Assembly (NCBI GenBank): GCA_963728845.1
Contig: CAVSLS010000050.1
Coordinates: forward strand, 153,729 to 217,728
Reading direction: 5' to 3'
Origin: Bog-473 sp963728845
Lineage (GTDB): Bacteria; Actinomycetota; Acidimicrobiia; Acidimicrobiales; RAAP-2
Length of the DNA: 64,000 nt
Position numbers and translations under genes: made by a program. Of the stretch, positions 1 to 8,697 are shown piece by piece (position 1 is the stretch's first letter; each line of letters starts with the position of its first letter). The notes beneath the pieces were generated by a model that did not search any database, was not told the DNA's origin, and saw nothing but the letters and a program-made list of their open reading frames with translations.

Positions 1-1023
1 CGTTCGACGCCGATGCGAGCGACGAGCGCGAGCCCGAGCGGGTCGACCATGAACGACGCGAACATGTGCTTGTCCCAGTAGTGCTGCGGTTCGTGCTGCA
101 CCTTCGAGGTTGGCGAGGTGCTGGAACGACGCCAGGATGTGCTCCGCGTCCTGGATGGCCGATGGCACCCAGTTGATCCCGCCCTCGAACCACCCGACGC
201 GCAGCCCGGGGTGACGATCGAGGATGCCGCCGAAGATGTACTTGCCGAAGGTGTCGCGGAACGGCGCCACGGACTGGAGCATCCCGATGCTGACGGCGTT
301 GAACTCGTTCGGCGTCGCGGGCGGGTTCTCACCGATATGGTGCGAGACCGGGATCTGCGCTTCCTCGATCGCCTCCCATACGCCATCCATCGCGGTGCTC
401 GAGTAGTCGATCGGGCGTTTCTCGGTGTCCTTCCCCGGCGACAGCGGCATGAGGAAGGTCTTCAACCCGAGCGCCTTCAGCTCGTTCACCGTCCGGCGAG
501 CTCCCTCGGCATCCCACCAGTTGATCAGACCGACGCCGAAGATGCGGTTGTTCGAACGCTCCTGGACCTCCGCGATGTGCTCGTTGTAGATCCGGAAGCA
601 GAGCTCCCGGACCTCTCTGTCCGGCCATCCGAACAAGGCGAGAACGGAGTTGGGGAACGCGAGCTCCTTGGACACACCCTCCGACTCGAGCGCAGCGAGC
701 CGTGCGTCGACGTCGCCCGTATGGGACCCCGAGACAGGGTCGTACTGCGTGAGCACCTCAATGAACTCGGGCACCAGAATGGACTTCCCGTCCATGCCGA
801 TCACCCATCCTCCACCGACGTTCATGACCCGTGGAGCACGTTCCTTCATGCTCTCGGGAAAGCGCTCGTAGAAGATGTCATCTGCCAACGAGATGTGGTC
901 GTCAGCCGAGAACACCTCGGTCCCGGCCGGGAGCCCGAGATCGACGAGCGGACCGGGGCGGCGATCCTTCGGCGCGCCCAGGCCGTCGGGCGGGTACGTC
1001 AGCGTCCTCGAATTACCGGTCAT
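1..1023 (-). CDS. Amidohydrolase (Amidohydro_2 / TIM-barrel metal-dependent hydrolase), cut by window edge
   Basis: The protein starts MTGNSRTLTYPPDG at 1023, behind GGGGGAG directly before the ATG. It has the layout of the amidohydrolase-2 family that is abundant in actinobacterial lipid and steroid catabolism: an early metal-site-like ADDHISL stretch (about residues 41-47), a SHHIGENPP segment (about 227-235) and GGILDRHPGLRVGWFEGG. The reading frame breaks near base 103: after HLANLE the sequence continues sensibly (VQHEPQHYWDKHMFASFM) only if one base is removed from the ccttcg run. The C-terminus lies outside the window. It is divergent from the KstD-like gene at 1147, so the 123-bp gap probably holds both promoters. 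The substrate is unknown; a role in ring or side-chain hydrolysis is inferred from context only. Confidence 0.75.
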   Translation of the reverse strand, partial: MTGNSRTLTYPPDGLGAPKDRRPGPLVDLGLPAGTEVFSADDHISLADDIFYERFPESMKERAPRVMNVGGGWVIGMDGKSILVPEFIEVLTQYDPVSGSHTGDVDARLAALESEGVSKELAFPNSVLALFGWPDREVRELCFRIYNEHIAEVQERSNNRIFGVGLINWWDAEGARRTVNELKALGLKTFLMPLSPGKDTEKRPIDYSSTAMDGVWEAIEEAQIPVSHHIGENPPATPNEFNAVSIGMLQSVAPFRDTFGKYIFGGILDRHPGLRVGWFEGGINWVPSAIQDAEHILASFQHLANLEGAARTAALLGQAHVRVVHGRPARARARRSHRRRT

Positions 1024-1146
1024 CTCCCCCGCTTCACTCTTCGGACGGATGCTGCCAGATTACTTCGGGACCGTAGCAATCGTCAACGGACCCTGCTAGC
1101 TTGTTCCAGCCGAAGGAGTTGGTCGGGAGGTCAGAGAGGGCGTGAC

Positions 1147-2822
1147 ATGACGACGTGGGACTCCACCGTCGACCTCGTGATCGTCGGATCCGGCGGTGGT
1201 GGCATGGTCGCCGCGCTGACCGCGGCCGACGCAGGAGCGAGCGCTCTGGTGCTCGAGAAGCAGGAACGGGTCGGCGGATCGACCGCCATGTCCGGCGGCA
1301 TCGTCTGGGTCCCCGACAACCCGGTGATGCGTGCAGCGGGGGTTCAGGACTCCTACGAGGACGGCATGGCCCACTTCGAGGCGGTCGTGGGCGACGTGGG
1401 GCCTGCCTCGTCGTTCGAACGTCGACACGCCTTCCTGACGGCGGGGCCGGAGATGGTCTCGTTCCTCCAGGAGCGCGGCGTCCGCTTCGTGCATTGCCCC
1501 GGCTACAGCGACTACTACTCGAGTGCCAAGGGCGGCCACGAGAACGGGCGCGGGATCGAGCCCGTTCCATTCGATGGTCGGGCGCTGGGTGAATGGCTCG
1601 AGAAGCTGCAGCCCGGGCTCGCGAAGAGCCTTGGGCTCGCGGTGATGACGAACGAAGCGCGTTTCCTCTCCAACTACAACCGCAGCATCGGGGCTTTCGC
1701 GGTCTCGGCGCGCGTCGTGCTTCGAACCTATGCGGCTCGACTTCGACGTCAGGCCTGCTGACGAACGGCGCGTCACTGATCGCGCAGATGTTGAAGATTG
1801 CGATCGGCCGCGGCATACCGGTCTGGACGGAAGCGCCGCTCGAGGACCTGATCGTCGAGGACGGTCGCGTCGTCGGCGTTCGTACGATCCGTGCGGGAAC
1901 TCCGGTGCTGATCCGCGCCCGTCTGGGGGTCGTGCTGGCCGCCGGCGGTTTCGCGCACAACCCCGAGATGCGCGAGGAGTACGGTGGCGATCAACCGAAC
2001 CGAGCGAGGTGGTCCATCGCCAACCCCGGCGACACCGGCGAGGTGATCCGGACAGCGATGACACTCGGCGCGAAGACCGACTTCATGGACGAGGCTTGGT
2101 GGCTCCCGTCTCCCCGAACGGGGCGGTTCGGGCAATCGACGCTCGACCAGGCGCGACAGCGGCCACGCACGATCTACGTCGATGCGGCAGGACAGCGTTT
2201 CGTGAACGAGTCGAACTCGTACATGGAAGTCGGCAAGGCGATGTACGCCCGCGACAAGACGAGCCGGGCGGTTCCGTGCTGGCTCATCTTCGACGATCGC
2301 TACCGCAAGCGCTACGCGCACCAGCGTTCCCGCCCCGGGCGCTTCCCGCGCAAGCTCCTCGAGAGCGGGATGCTGAAGCAGGCGTGGACACTCGACGATC
2401 TCGCCCGCATGTGCGGCATCGACCCGGCCGGGCTGACCGACACCATCGAACGATTCAACCGCAACGCCGAGCAGGGTAGAGACCCCGACTACGGGCGGGG
2501 CGAGTCTGCCTACAACCGGGCGTTGGGCGATCCCAACCACAAGGTGCATCCCTGCCTGGGCCCGATCAACGAACCGCCGTACTACGCGGTCCAGGTCGTG
2601 CCGGGTGACATCGGCACCTGCGGTGGCCTCCTCACCGACCAACACGCGCAGGTGGTCGACCAGAACGACCAGCCGATCGAGGGCCTGTACGCCACCGGCA
2701 ACGGCACCGCCACCGTCATGGGCCGCCACTACCTCGGACCCGGCGCGAGCATCGCCAACACAATGGTCTTCGGATACGTCGCGGCCCGCCACGCCACCCG
2801 TGAGCACCGCACCGCTTCATGA
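1147..2822 (+). CDS. KstD-like FAD-dependent 3-ketosteroid dehydrogenase (single-base frameshift)
   Basis: FAD_binding_2 flavoprotein of the 3-ketosteroid delta1-dehydrogenase / fumarate-reductase family, about 558 aa once repaired, the usual KstD length. Visible features: the dinucleotide fold VIVGSGGGGMVAA (residues 12-24), the KstD-type GGSTAMSGGIVWVPDN (43-58), the aromatic cluster SDYYS (121-125) at the place of the catalytic Tyr region, and the C-terminal VVPGDIGTCGG plus GRHYLGPGASIANT. The start at 1147 follows GAGAGGG. The frame breaks at about 1752: RRQ continues into LLTNGASLIAQM only if one base (CAGG to CAAGG) is restored. The expected reaction is introduction of a 1,2 double bond into a steroid A ring, but the family also oxidises other 3-keto substrates. 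It lies next to a P450, a ferredoxin and an SDR, which fits steroid or terpenoid catabolism. Confidence 0.85.
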
Positions 2823-2828
2823 TGATTC

Positions 2829-3038
2829 TCAGGCCAGCTTCACGCCATCCCGTCGAACCGTGATCGCGCCGGTCGGGCACTTCCGCGCCGCGGCGATGAC
2901 CTTGTCCTCGGGGGCACCGGCGGGGTCGACCACGAAGGCGACGCTGTCATCGTCCAGGTCGAACACGCCCGGCGCCTCGTACACGCAGTTTCCAGAGCCC
3001 ATGCACACGTCGCGGTCGATCTCGACTTCGAGGCCCAT
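2829..3038 (-). CDS. Small P450-type ferredoxin (3Fe-4S/4Fe-4S)
   Basis: 69-aa ferredoxin starting MGLEVEIDRDVCMGSG. Cluster ligands are visible as CMGSGNC (C-x5-C) and CPTGAI near the C-terminus. This is the C-xx-X-xx-C...CP pattern of actinobacterial ferredoxins that donate electrons to cytochromes P450, with Ser at the variable position. The longer in-frame extension upstream to 3215 overlaps the P450 gene and is not believed. Divergent from the P450 at 3078 with only 39 bp between starts, so the two are probably expressed together. Cytoplasmic electron carrier; its reductase partner is not in the window. Confidence 0.9.
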   Translation of the reverse strand: MGLEVEIDRDVCMGSGNCVYEAPGVFDLDDDSVAFVVDPAGAPEDKVIAAARKCPTGAITVRRDGVKLA

Positions 3039-3077
3039 GGGGCGATCGTACGCGCTCGGACGCGGAGAAAGGTGACC

Positions 3078-4355
3078 ATGAGTCAGTTCGAGAACGTCAA
3101 TTTCTTCACCGACCGATCGATCCAGGACGACCCCTACCCCTACTTCGACTGGGTGCGTGCGCAAGCCCCGGTATGGCAAGACCCTCGCTACGGCCTGTTC
3201 ATGATCACGGGTCACCCCGAGGCGATGACGGTCTACGGCGACCCTGCGTCGTTTCCTCCGAAGGACGCGCCGTCGGGGACGTACTCATCGTGCAACGTGG
3301 TGAGCGGGTCGTTCGTGAAGTTCTCCGTGCCGGTGGAGGGCGACGACATCAGCGACATCATCGTGAAGTACCGACACGAGCTGCCCTTCAGCGACCAGCT
3401 CCCTTCCTTCGACCCGCCGACGCACACGGCGCATCGCCACCTGCTGACCCGGCTCATCACGCCCAAGCGGCTCAAGGAGAACGAGGACTTCATGTGGCGG
3501 TTCGCCGACCGCCTCATCGACGGGTTCGTCGACGAGGGGTCGTGCGAGATGGTGGGTGCCTATGCGGAGCCCTTCACCCTCACCGTCATCGCCGACCTGG
3601 AGGGCGTACCCGAGTCCGACCACTCGCTCTTCCGGGAGCGGCTGTCGACGGTACATCAGGAGGTCGCCCACAAGCCGCTCGAATTCCTCTACGAACGATT
3701 CAGCGAGTACATCGAGGACCGCCGCCAGAACCCTCGGGTCGACGTCCTGACCGGCTTGGCCACGGCGACGTTCCCGGACGGCTCGACTCCCGAGGTGAAG
3801 GACGCAGCGCTCATCGCCGCCAACCTCTTCGCCGGCGGTCAGGAGACGACGGTGCGGCTCCTGTCCTTCGCACTCCGGATGCTCGGCGAGCGGCCCGACC
3901 TGCAGAAACTGGTCCGCGACGAGCGTGACCGCATCCCCAACTTCATCGAAGAGACACTTCGGCTCGAGAGCCCACTCCGAACACAGTTCCGGATGGCCCG
4001 CGTCCGCACCAAGCTCGCCGGCGTCGACATCCCCGCCGGCGGAACGATCATGCTCGTCCCGGGTGCCTGCAACCGTGACCCTCGAGTGTTCGAGAACCCG
4101 TACGACTTCGACATCGACCGTGCGAACGCACGGCAACACATCGCCTTCGGCCACGGGATCCACACCTGTGCGGGGGCGCCACTCGCCCGCGCCGAGGGGC
4201 GGGTGACGATCAACCGCTTCCTCGATCGCACATCCGACATCACGATCTCCGAGGACCACCACGGTCCGGCGGGCGCCCGGCAGTACGACTACCTGCCGAC
4301 GTTCTTCCTCCGTGGCCTCGAACGCCTCCACCTCGACCTCACGCCCGTGAGCTGA
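3078..4355 (+). CDS. Cytochrome P450
   Basis: 425-aa soluble bacterial P450. Diagnostic motifs: I-helix AGGQETT (O2 activation), EETLRLE containing the ExxR pair, and the haem-binding loop FGHGIHTCAGAPLAR with its thiolate Cys. I chose the ATG at 3078, preceded by AGAAAGG, over the GTG six bases upstream. The partner is plausibly the divergent ferredoxin. Family members hydroxylate steroids, terpenes or fatty acids; the neighbouring KstD-like and SDR genes suggest a steroid-like substrate, but the subfamily cannot be named from sequence reading alone. Reading frame intact. Confidence 0.93.
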   Translation: MSQFENVNFFTDRSIQDDPYPYFDWVRAQAPVWQDPRYGLFMITGHPEAMTVYGDPASFPPKDAPSGTYSSCNVVSGSFVKFSVPVEGDDISDIIVKYRHELPFSDQLPSFDPPTHTAHRHLLTRLITPKRLKENEDFMWRFADRLIDGFVDEGSCEMVGAYAEPFTLTVIADLEGVPESDHSLFRERLSTVHQEVAHKPLEFLYERFSEYIEDRRQNPRVDVLTGLATATFPDGSTPEVKDAALIAANLFAGGQETTVRLLSFALRMLGERPDLQKLVRDERDRIPNFIEETLRLESPLRTQFRMARVRTKLAGVDIPAGGTIMLVPGACNRDPRVFENPYDFDIDRANARQHIAFGHGIHTCAGAPLARAEGRVTINRFLDRTSDITISEDHHGPAGARQYDYLPTFFLRGLERLHLDLTPVS

Positions 4356-4393
4356 CCGCGGCGTCGGGCGCTCGACGTCACGACGTCGCGGTC
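4354..4393. terminator. Candidate bidirectional hairpin between convergent P450 and SDR genes
   Basis: GACCGCGGCGTCG (4354-4366) and CGACGTCGCGGTC (4381-4393) form a 13-bp stem with one G-T type mismatch and a 14-nt loop. It overlaps the stop regions of both convergent genes. There is no clear T tract, so it is only a candidate. Confidence 0.4.
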
Positions 4394-5187
4394 GGAGCGC
4401 CCTCGGGCGGCTTCGCCGTCGACATGATCAGCTTCGTCTGCGCATACGGCGGGCCGGCGGTCGTCCCCCGTCGATCGGGAGCACGATCCCGGTGACCTGC
4501 GCCGCACGCTCGCTGGCGAGGAACACCACGGCGTTGGCGACGTCTTCGGGCTGCGCCTCTCGTTCGAGCGGTTGCATGTAGCGCAGCACCGGCCCCATCT
4601 CGTACGTCGTGATCCCCGTGCGGATATGGGCGGGCGTGAGGCAGTTGACCCGGATGCCGTACGGCGCCAGGTCGATGGCCATGCACTTGGTGACGTGCGC
4701 CACGGCCGCCTTCGACGCCCGGTAGGACATCATGCCGGCACCGGCGTTGACGGCGGCGATCGAGGCGTTGTTGATGATCGAGCCACCGCCGTTGTCCTTC
4801 ATGTACCGGGCGGCGCGCTGGGCGCCGACGATGACCCCGAAGAGGTTCACGCTCATGATGCGGGAGAAGTCCTCGAGGTCGTCCGGCAGGAACCGCTTGA
4901 GCGGGCTGCCGATCCCCGCGTTGTTGAACATGATGTCCAGGCCCGCGAAGCGGTCGACGGCGAAGTCGACCAGGGCCTGCACCTGGTCCGCATCGCTCAC
5001 GTCGGTCTCCCTGAAGGCGGCCGCCTCGCCGATTCGCGCCGCGACGTCTCGCCCCCGGTCGACGTCGACATCGCGCGATCACGACCTTCGCCCCTTCGGC
5101 CACGAGCAGCTCGGCGGTCGCCCGACCGATACCGCCGGCACCACCGGTCACGATGGCGACCTTCCCAGCAAGCTCCTGTAGCCTCAT
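4378..5187 (-). CDS. Short-chain dehydrogenase/reductase (SDR), two compensating frameshifts
   Basis: Classical SDR, 269 aa when repaired. Rossmann motif VTGGAGGIGRA at the N-terminus, NNAG, a catalytic Ser in NNASIAAV, and the YRASK Tyr-Lys pair. The N-terminus (from 5187) and the C-terminal tail ending STAKPPEGAPTATS are in one frame; the conserved middle from about 5080 to 4470 is in another. The sequence fits a one-base insertion near 5081 (ATCGCGCGATG) and loss of one G from a G run near 4470, which cancel out. The expected reaction is NAD(P)-dependent alcohol/ketone oxidoreduction. Convergent with the P450 and likely part of the same catabolic block. Confidence 0.85.
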   Translation of the reverse strand: MRLQELAGKVAIVTGGAGGIGRATAELLVAEGAKVVIARCRRRPGARRRGANRRGGRLQGDRRERCGPGAGPGRLRRRPLRGPGHHVQQRGDRQPAQAVPAGRPRGLLPHHEREPLRGHRRRPARRPVHEGQRRWLDHQQRLDRRRQRRCRHDVLPGVEGGRGARHQVHGHRPGAVRHPGQLPHARPYPHGDHDVRDGAGAALHATARTRGAARRRRQRRGVPRQRACGAGHRDRAPDRRGTTAGPPYAQTKLIMSTAKPPEGAPTATS

Positions 5188-5401
5188 GCCCCGACCATAC
5201 GATCTCGGTCACCAACCTTTCAATCCCGTCATCCGGGATGCCCCTTTGCAGCCAACGGGATCCGCGGTACAGGTCGCGTCCGCAAGCACCGGCGACGGCA
5301 AGAGGTCCGACCACTTCGTTGGCGAGACGATGGACGCGTTCTCGGCGTCGCCGACCCGAGCTGACTGAAGATGCCGAGATTGCCACAGCTATTCTCCTCG
5401 A

Positions 5402-6400
5402 ATGTCTGAGCCCAACGAGGTCGAATGGCGATGGCTCGCGGCCATGACGTTGCAGATCGTCGGCTGGCTCATCGTCGGCGTCCTGGGACTGGTCGTCGTG
5501 GCTCGCGCCGTGGCGTGGGACAAGTTGCAATTGTTCGCGGACATGGATGCCGCAACCGAGGTCCTGTTTCTCCCGGCATGGATTGTGCTGGCGGGAGCCC
5601 TCCTCGGCAAGAAGTGGTGGATGGTGGGAGCTTCGGCCCTGCTCTGTGTCGCTCAGATCATCTACGTCGCTCCAGAGCTGCTGGCCTACTCCTCCATACC
5701 GGCTGCCGTCCGCTCGGAGCCAACGATCCACCTCTTCGACGCGAACGTCCAGCAGGACAACTTCTCCATGTCGGGCTACGTCGAACAAATGAGAAGCTAC
5801 CGGCCCGATCTCGTCACGCTCGAGGAGACGGCACCGTGGGACTTCGATCAGTTCTTGTCGTCTGGCGTGTTCGACCACCTGCCCTATCGGTTCACGTTGA
5901 CGGACACCGGATCGAGGGGCTTCATCGTCGCCAGTCGCTATCCAATAGGGCGCCCGACGGTGTTCCAAGTTCATGGACTGGCCTACATGGTTCGCTTGAG
6001 CCTGTCGTTTCACGGGCGAAGCGTGCCGCTCTGGGTCGTGCACACGACCGCTCCCGTCAATCCCAATTGGAACAACTGGAATCTCGAACTCGATGGCGTC
6101 TACTCGGCACTGGAGAAGGCTCATCCCCGACCCCTGTTGATGGTCGGCGACTTCAACGCCTCCTGGGGCAATCGCGGTTTCCGGGCCATCCTGTCAACTG
6201 GACTCACGGACGCGGCGGCCGCACGTGGGCAGCCCTTCGACTTCACGTGGAATCAGCGCCTGCCCGTTCTGCCTCCGTTCATAAGAATCGACCACGTCCT
6301 CACGGGCGGCGACCTCACGGTCACGACCATCAGCACGCACAGCGGGCCAGGAAGTGAACACAGAGACATCACCGCGACGGTCGCCGTCGGAAGACCGTGA
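5402..6400 (+). CDS. Membrane-anchored endonuclease/exonuclease/phosphatase family protein
   Basis: 332 aa. Three hydrophobic segments occupy roughly residues 15-95, followed by an extracytoplasmic EEP-fold domain (YafD-like). Catalytic-type motifs: DANVQQDN (start of the fold), LVTLEET (metal Glu), VGDFNASW, and the C-terminal IDHVL and SEHRDI pair that replaces the usual SDH. Members cleave phosphodiesters in nucleic acids or lipids; the substrate here is unknown. No strong ribosome-binding site precedes the ATG at 5402. The 214-bp gap to the divergent SDR holds no recognised feature. Confidence 0.85.
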   Translation: MSEPNEVEWRWLAAMTLQIVGWLIVGVLGLVVVARAVAWDKLQLFADMDAATEVLFLPAWIVLAGALLGKKWWMVGASALLCVAQIIYVAPELLAYSSIPAAVRSEPTIHLFDANVQQDNFSMSGYVEQMRSYRPDLVTLEETAPWDFDQFLSSGVFDHLPYRFTLTDTGSRGFIVASRYPIGRPTVFQVHGLAYMVRLSLSFHGRSVPLWVVHTTAPVNPNWNNWNLELDGVYSALEKAHPRPLLMVGDFNASWGNRGFRAILSTGLTDAAAARGQPFDFTWNQRLPVLPPFIRIDHVLTGGDLTVTTISTHSGPGSEHRDITATVAVGRP

Positions 6401-6544
6401 GCCCGCCATTGGCCCCGGGGAGGCTGCTCTTGTCGTGCGCCGAACAGGTGCTACGTTCCCCGCGATCAGTACGCTCACCCACCTCATTGTTCCTGTCAGG
6501 CACGCCGTCGGACGGCCGGCGACGGTTGCCGAAACGGCGAGCCG

Positions 6545-7133
6545 ATGAGCAGGCGCACCGTCTCCCGTCGTCGCCCGGCGCGCCGCATGCTCGTGGCGGA
6601 GGGCCTGCTGGTCGCCGCTCTGTGCCTGCTGCTGGCTGGCTGTTCCTCGTCGGGCGCAGCCAGCGCGCTCACGGCGACGCAGAGCGTCCAGGCGCCCGCT
6701 CCCAGCCGGGTCGAAGCCATCGGAGATCGCCAGGATGGTCTGCGCACGCGAGGCACAGCGGGAGATCGCCGAGACACTCGGCGTCCGGGCCTCGGTCTCC
6801 ACTCCGACCTGGGTCGGCCACGCCTACTCGTGTCGCTACCGCTACCCAGACGGCGCCTTCGTCCTCACGGTCAAGGAGCTGTCGAGCTGGCCCCAGACCC
6901 TCGCCTACTACACCGCCATCGGCACGCAACAGGGCCGGACGGCCACCGTCGCGAACCTGGGCCAGGGGGCGTTCCAGACCGACAACGGCTCGATGATCGT
7001 CCGCAAGGACTGGAAGATCCTGACCGTCGACATCTCTGGCCTGCCCGCCCAGTTCGGCAAGCCGCCGACCAGTCGGGGGGACGTGGCGGTGACCATCGCC
7101 GACCTCATCCTGGCCTGCTGGGCCGGGGACTGA
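6545..7133 (+). CDS. Lipoprotein of unknown function (frameshifted)
   Basis: The N-terminus MSRRTVSRRRPARR is followed by a hydrophobic stretch and a lipobox LLAGC, so this is a lipid-anchored exported protein. After about residue 60 the frame changes: IARMVCAREAQREIAE and the rest, ending ILACWAGD at 7133, are one base out of register, consistent with a one-base insertion near 6725. The repaired product is about 195 aa. The mature part contains Cys residues in MVCAR, YSCRYRY and LACW. No domain is recognised. It is convergent with the copper monooxygenase-like gene. Confidence 0.65.
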
Positions 7134-7142
7134 CGCTCTGCC

Positions 7143-8324
7143 TCAGAACGAGATGGCGCCCGAGTCGACCCGGGCCGGCCAGCCGATCGCTCCCGGCGAG
7201 CTCGCGGGCGGGACCGTCGCCACCAAACCCAGGCACATCTCGTCCGACGATCCGTCTCCCCACGTCACGAAACGGGGCGGCAGGTTGCGCAGCGTCGGCA
7301 GCTCCTGGCGTAGCGTAGGGTCGTAGGCGCACGTCACCTGGATCTTGTCGCCGGGCACGACCGGGATCGGCGTCGACAGGTTGTAGGCCCGTTGGTAGTG
7401 GAAGTTGTAGTCCGGGACGTCGAGGATCGTCTTCTGGGTCGGCGTCCCCGGGTTCAGGGTCAACTTCAGGCTCTGGCCGAGCAGATGCATGTGCGCGCCG
7501 ACCCGCACGATGGTCCCGGCCTGCATGACCGGCCAGGTGCACGACGTGCTGTCCCCCGCCGGGGGGTCGGCCGGGTTGCGGCCGCAGACCGCCTCGATGG
7601 TGTTCACGAACCCGACGGCGCTCTGGCCGAAGCGCTGCCCGAGGTCGGCGAGCGACGCGGTGCGGTTGCAGAGCGGCCCCGTCACCCCGGCGGGGCACGG
7701 GATGTCGGGCGGCGCCGGCATCAGGGCGAGGCTCATCGGCCGCAGGGGCGTCGAGGCGGGGACGGTGTGGAGGACGAGCTTGGCGCGCACCGGCCTGTCG
7801 CCCAGCAGCAGGTTGTAGTGGATCTGCATGACGACGAGGCTTCCGGCGGGCAGGGGTTGCCCGGTGCCGGCCGGCAGGACGTCCTCCCCGTGGCCGGGCG
7901 CCCAGGCCGACAGCCACGGCGTGTCGCCGAGGCTGGCCAACGAGGTTCCGGGCAGCGCCGTCTCCCCGAAGCACGTCCAGCCCTTCCCTCCCGGGTTGTT
8001 CGCCTCGGCCTCGGCGGCGAGCGCCGGCGGCACGAGGAACAAGATGGCGTGATGGACCTCGTCGCTGTTCGGGAAGAACTGGCTCGACGTGATGAAGGAG
8101 TTCTGCGTCACGTGCGGGTCGACCAACGTGCAGTGGTAGTCGTCAGTTCCGCCGTTCGGCGGGTCGGGCTTGTACGCCGTCGGCGCCTGCAAGGAGATCG
8201 TCGTCACGGGCGGCGCGCCCTGGGTGCTCAAGGAGCTGCGGGCGCCCGCCGGCGCGGCCCCGACGACCAGGGTCCCGGCCACGAGCACGAACGCAGCCAC
8301 ACGAAGCAGGATGCCTCCCCTCAT
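7143..8324 (-). CDS. Secreted copper type II monooxygenase-like protein
   Basis: The start MRGGILLRVAAFVLVAGTL (8324) gives a signal peptide ending near AGARS; the longer upstream frame is not credible. The mature protein carries the ligand pattern of the peptidylglycine/dopamine monooxygenase fold: EVHHAILF (first copper His pair), MQIHYN, VGAHMHLLGQ (HxH of the second copper) and the Met in SSDEMCLG. Paired Cys residues resemble the family's disulfides. It is the last gene of the minus-strand copper run and follows copA. The reaction is unknown; many bacterial members are uncharacterised. About 393 aa, frame intact. Confidence 0.8.
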   Translation of the reverse strand: MRGGILLRVAAFVLVAGTLVVGAAPAGARSSLSTQGAPPVTTISLQAPTAYKPDPPNGGTDDYHCTLVDPHVTQNSFITSSQFFPNSDEVHHAILFLVPPALAAEAEANNPGGKGWTCFGETALPGTSLASLGDTPWLSAWAPGHGEDVLPAGTGQPLPAGSLVVMQIHYNLLLGDRPVRAKLVLHTVPASTPLRPMSLALMPAPPDIPCPAGVTGPLCNRTASLADLGQRFGQSAVGFVNTIEAVCGRNPADPPAGDSTSCTWPVMQAGTIVRVGAHMHLLGQSLKLTLNPGTPTQKTILDVPDYNFHYQRAYNLSTPIPVVPGDKIQVTCAYDPTLRQELPTLRNLPPRFVTWGDGSSDEMCLGLVATVPPASSPGAIGWPARVDSGAISF

Positions 8325-8392
8325 GGAGAAGGACTGTAGTCGACCGACCTCTCGCCCGTCGGGGCGGGCCAATCCACCGTGTCGATCAGCGG

Positions 8393-8697
8393 TTACGACG
8401 AGACCTTGCGTGTCACGCTGAACGAGACGGGCCGGTGATCGATCCTCGTCGAAACAGAAAAATGCCAGGTACCCGGCGTGCAATCACCACGAAGTCGACG
8501 TAGTGGGCGGTGCTCAGCGTGTATTGACGAAGGCGCTGGGGCGCACCAGCGCCGTCGGCGGCGCTCACCCTCGGGGGTCGACGAGGGGACCGAGGGCAGG
8601 ACGAGGTGGAGCTCGTTGGGCCCGGGCGAGCCCGGGGACAGGTACACCTGTGCGTCCCCGCCGGTCGACAGCGGCACCTCGACGATGTCGGGCAACG
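8393..8697 (-). pseudogene. Frameshifted C-terminal domain of the CopA gene (periplasmic copper-handling type)
   Basis: Downstream of the transmembrane part of CopA the ORF drifts out of frame near 8697. In other frames the DNA reads LPDIVEVPLSTGGDAQVYL, SPGSPGPNELHLVLPS, then LRQYTLSTAHYVDFVV, then GTWHFSVSTRIDHRPV to a TAA at 8393. This resembles the extracytoplasmic tail found in YcnJ/CopD-type copper proteins (inference). At least three indels (about 8697, 8570, 8470) are needed for one continuous frame. It could be a real extension of CopA hidden by sequence errors, or a decaying domain. Confidence 0.5.

Noticed and set aside
1024..1146. KstR-type operator between the amidohydrolase and KstD-like genes
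   Set aside because: I looked for the AAC-N2-GTT and CAAG-N2-CTTG palindromes as I know them and saw none.
2829..3215. Longer 128-aa start for the ferredoxin
   Set aside because: The extension runs over the P450 start and lacks ferredoxin features; the 69-aa form has normal length.
4378..5187. Programmed ribosomal frameshifting as an explanation for split genes
   Set aside because: Most breaks lack a slippery heptamer, occur in unrelated metabolic genes and include both insertions and deletions; sequence error fits better. The IS3 orfA/orfB junction is the only credible programmed site.
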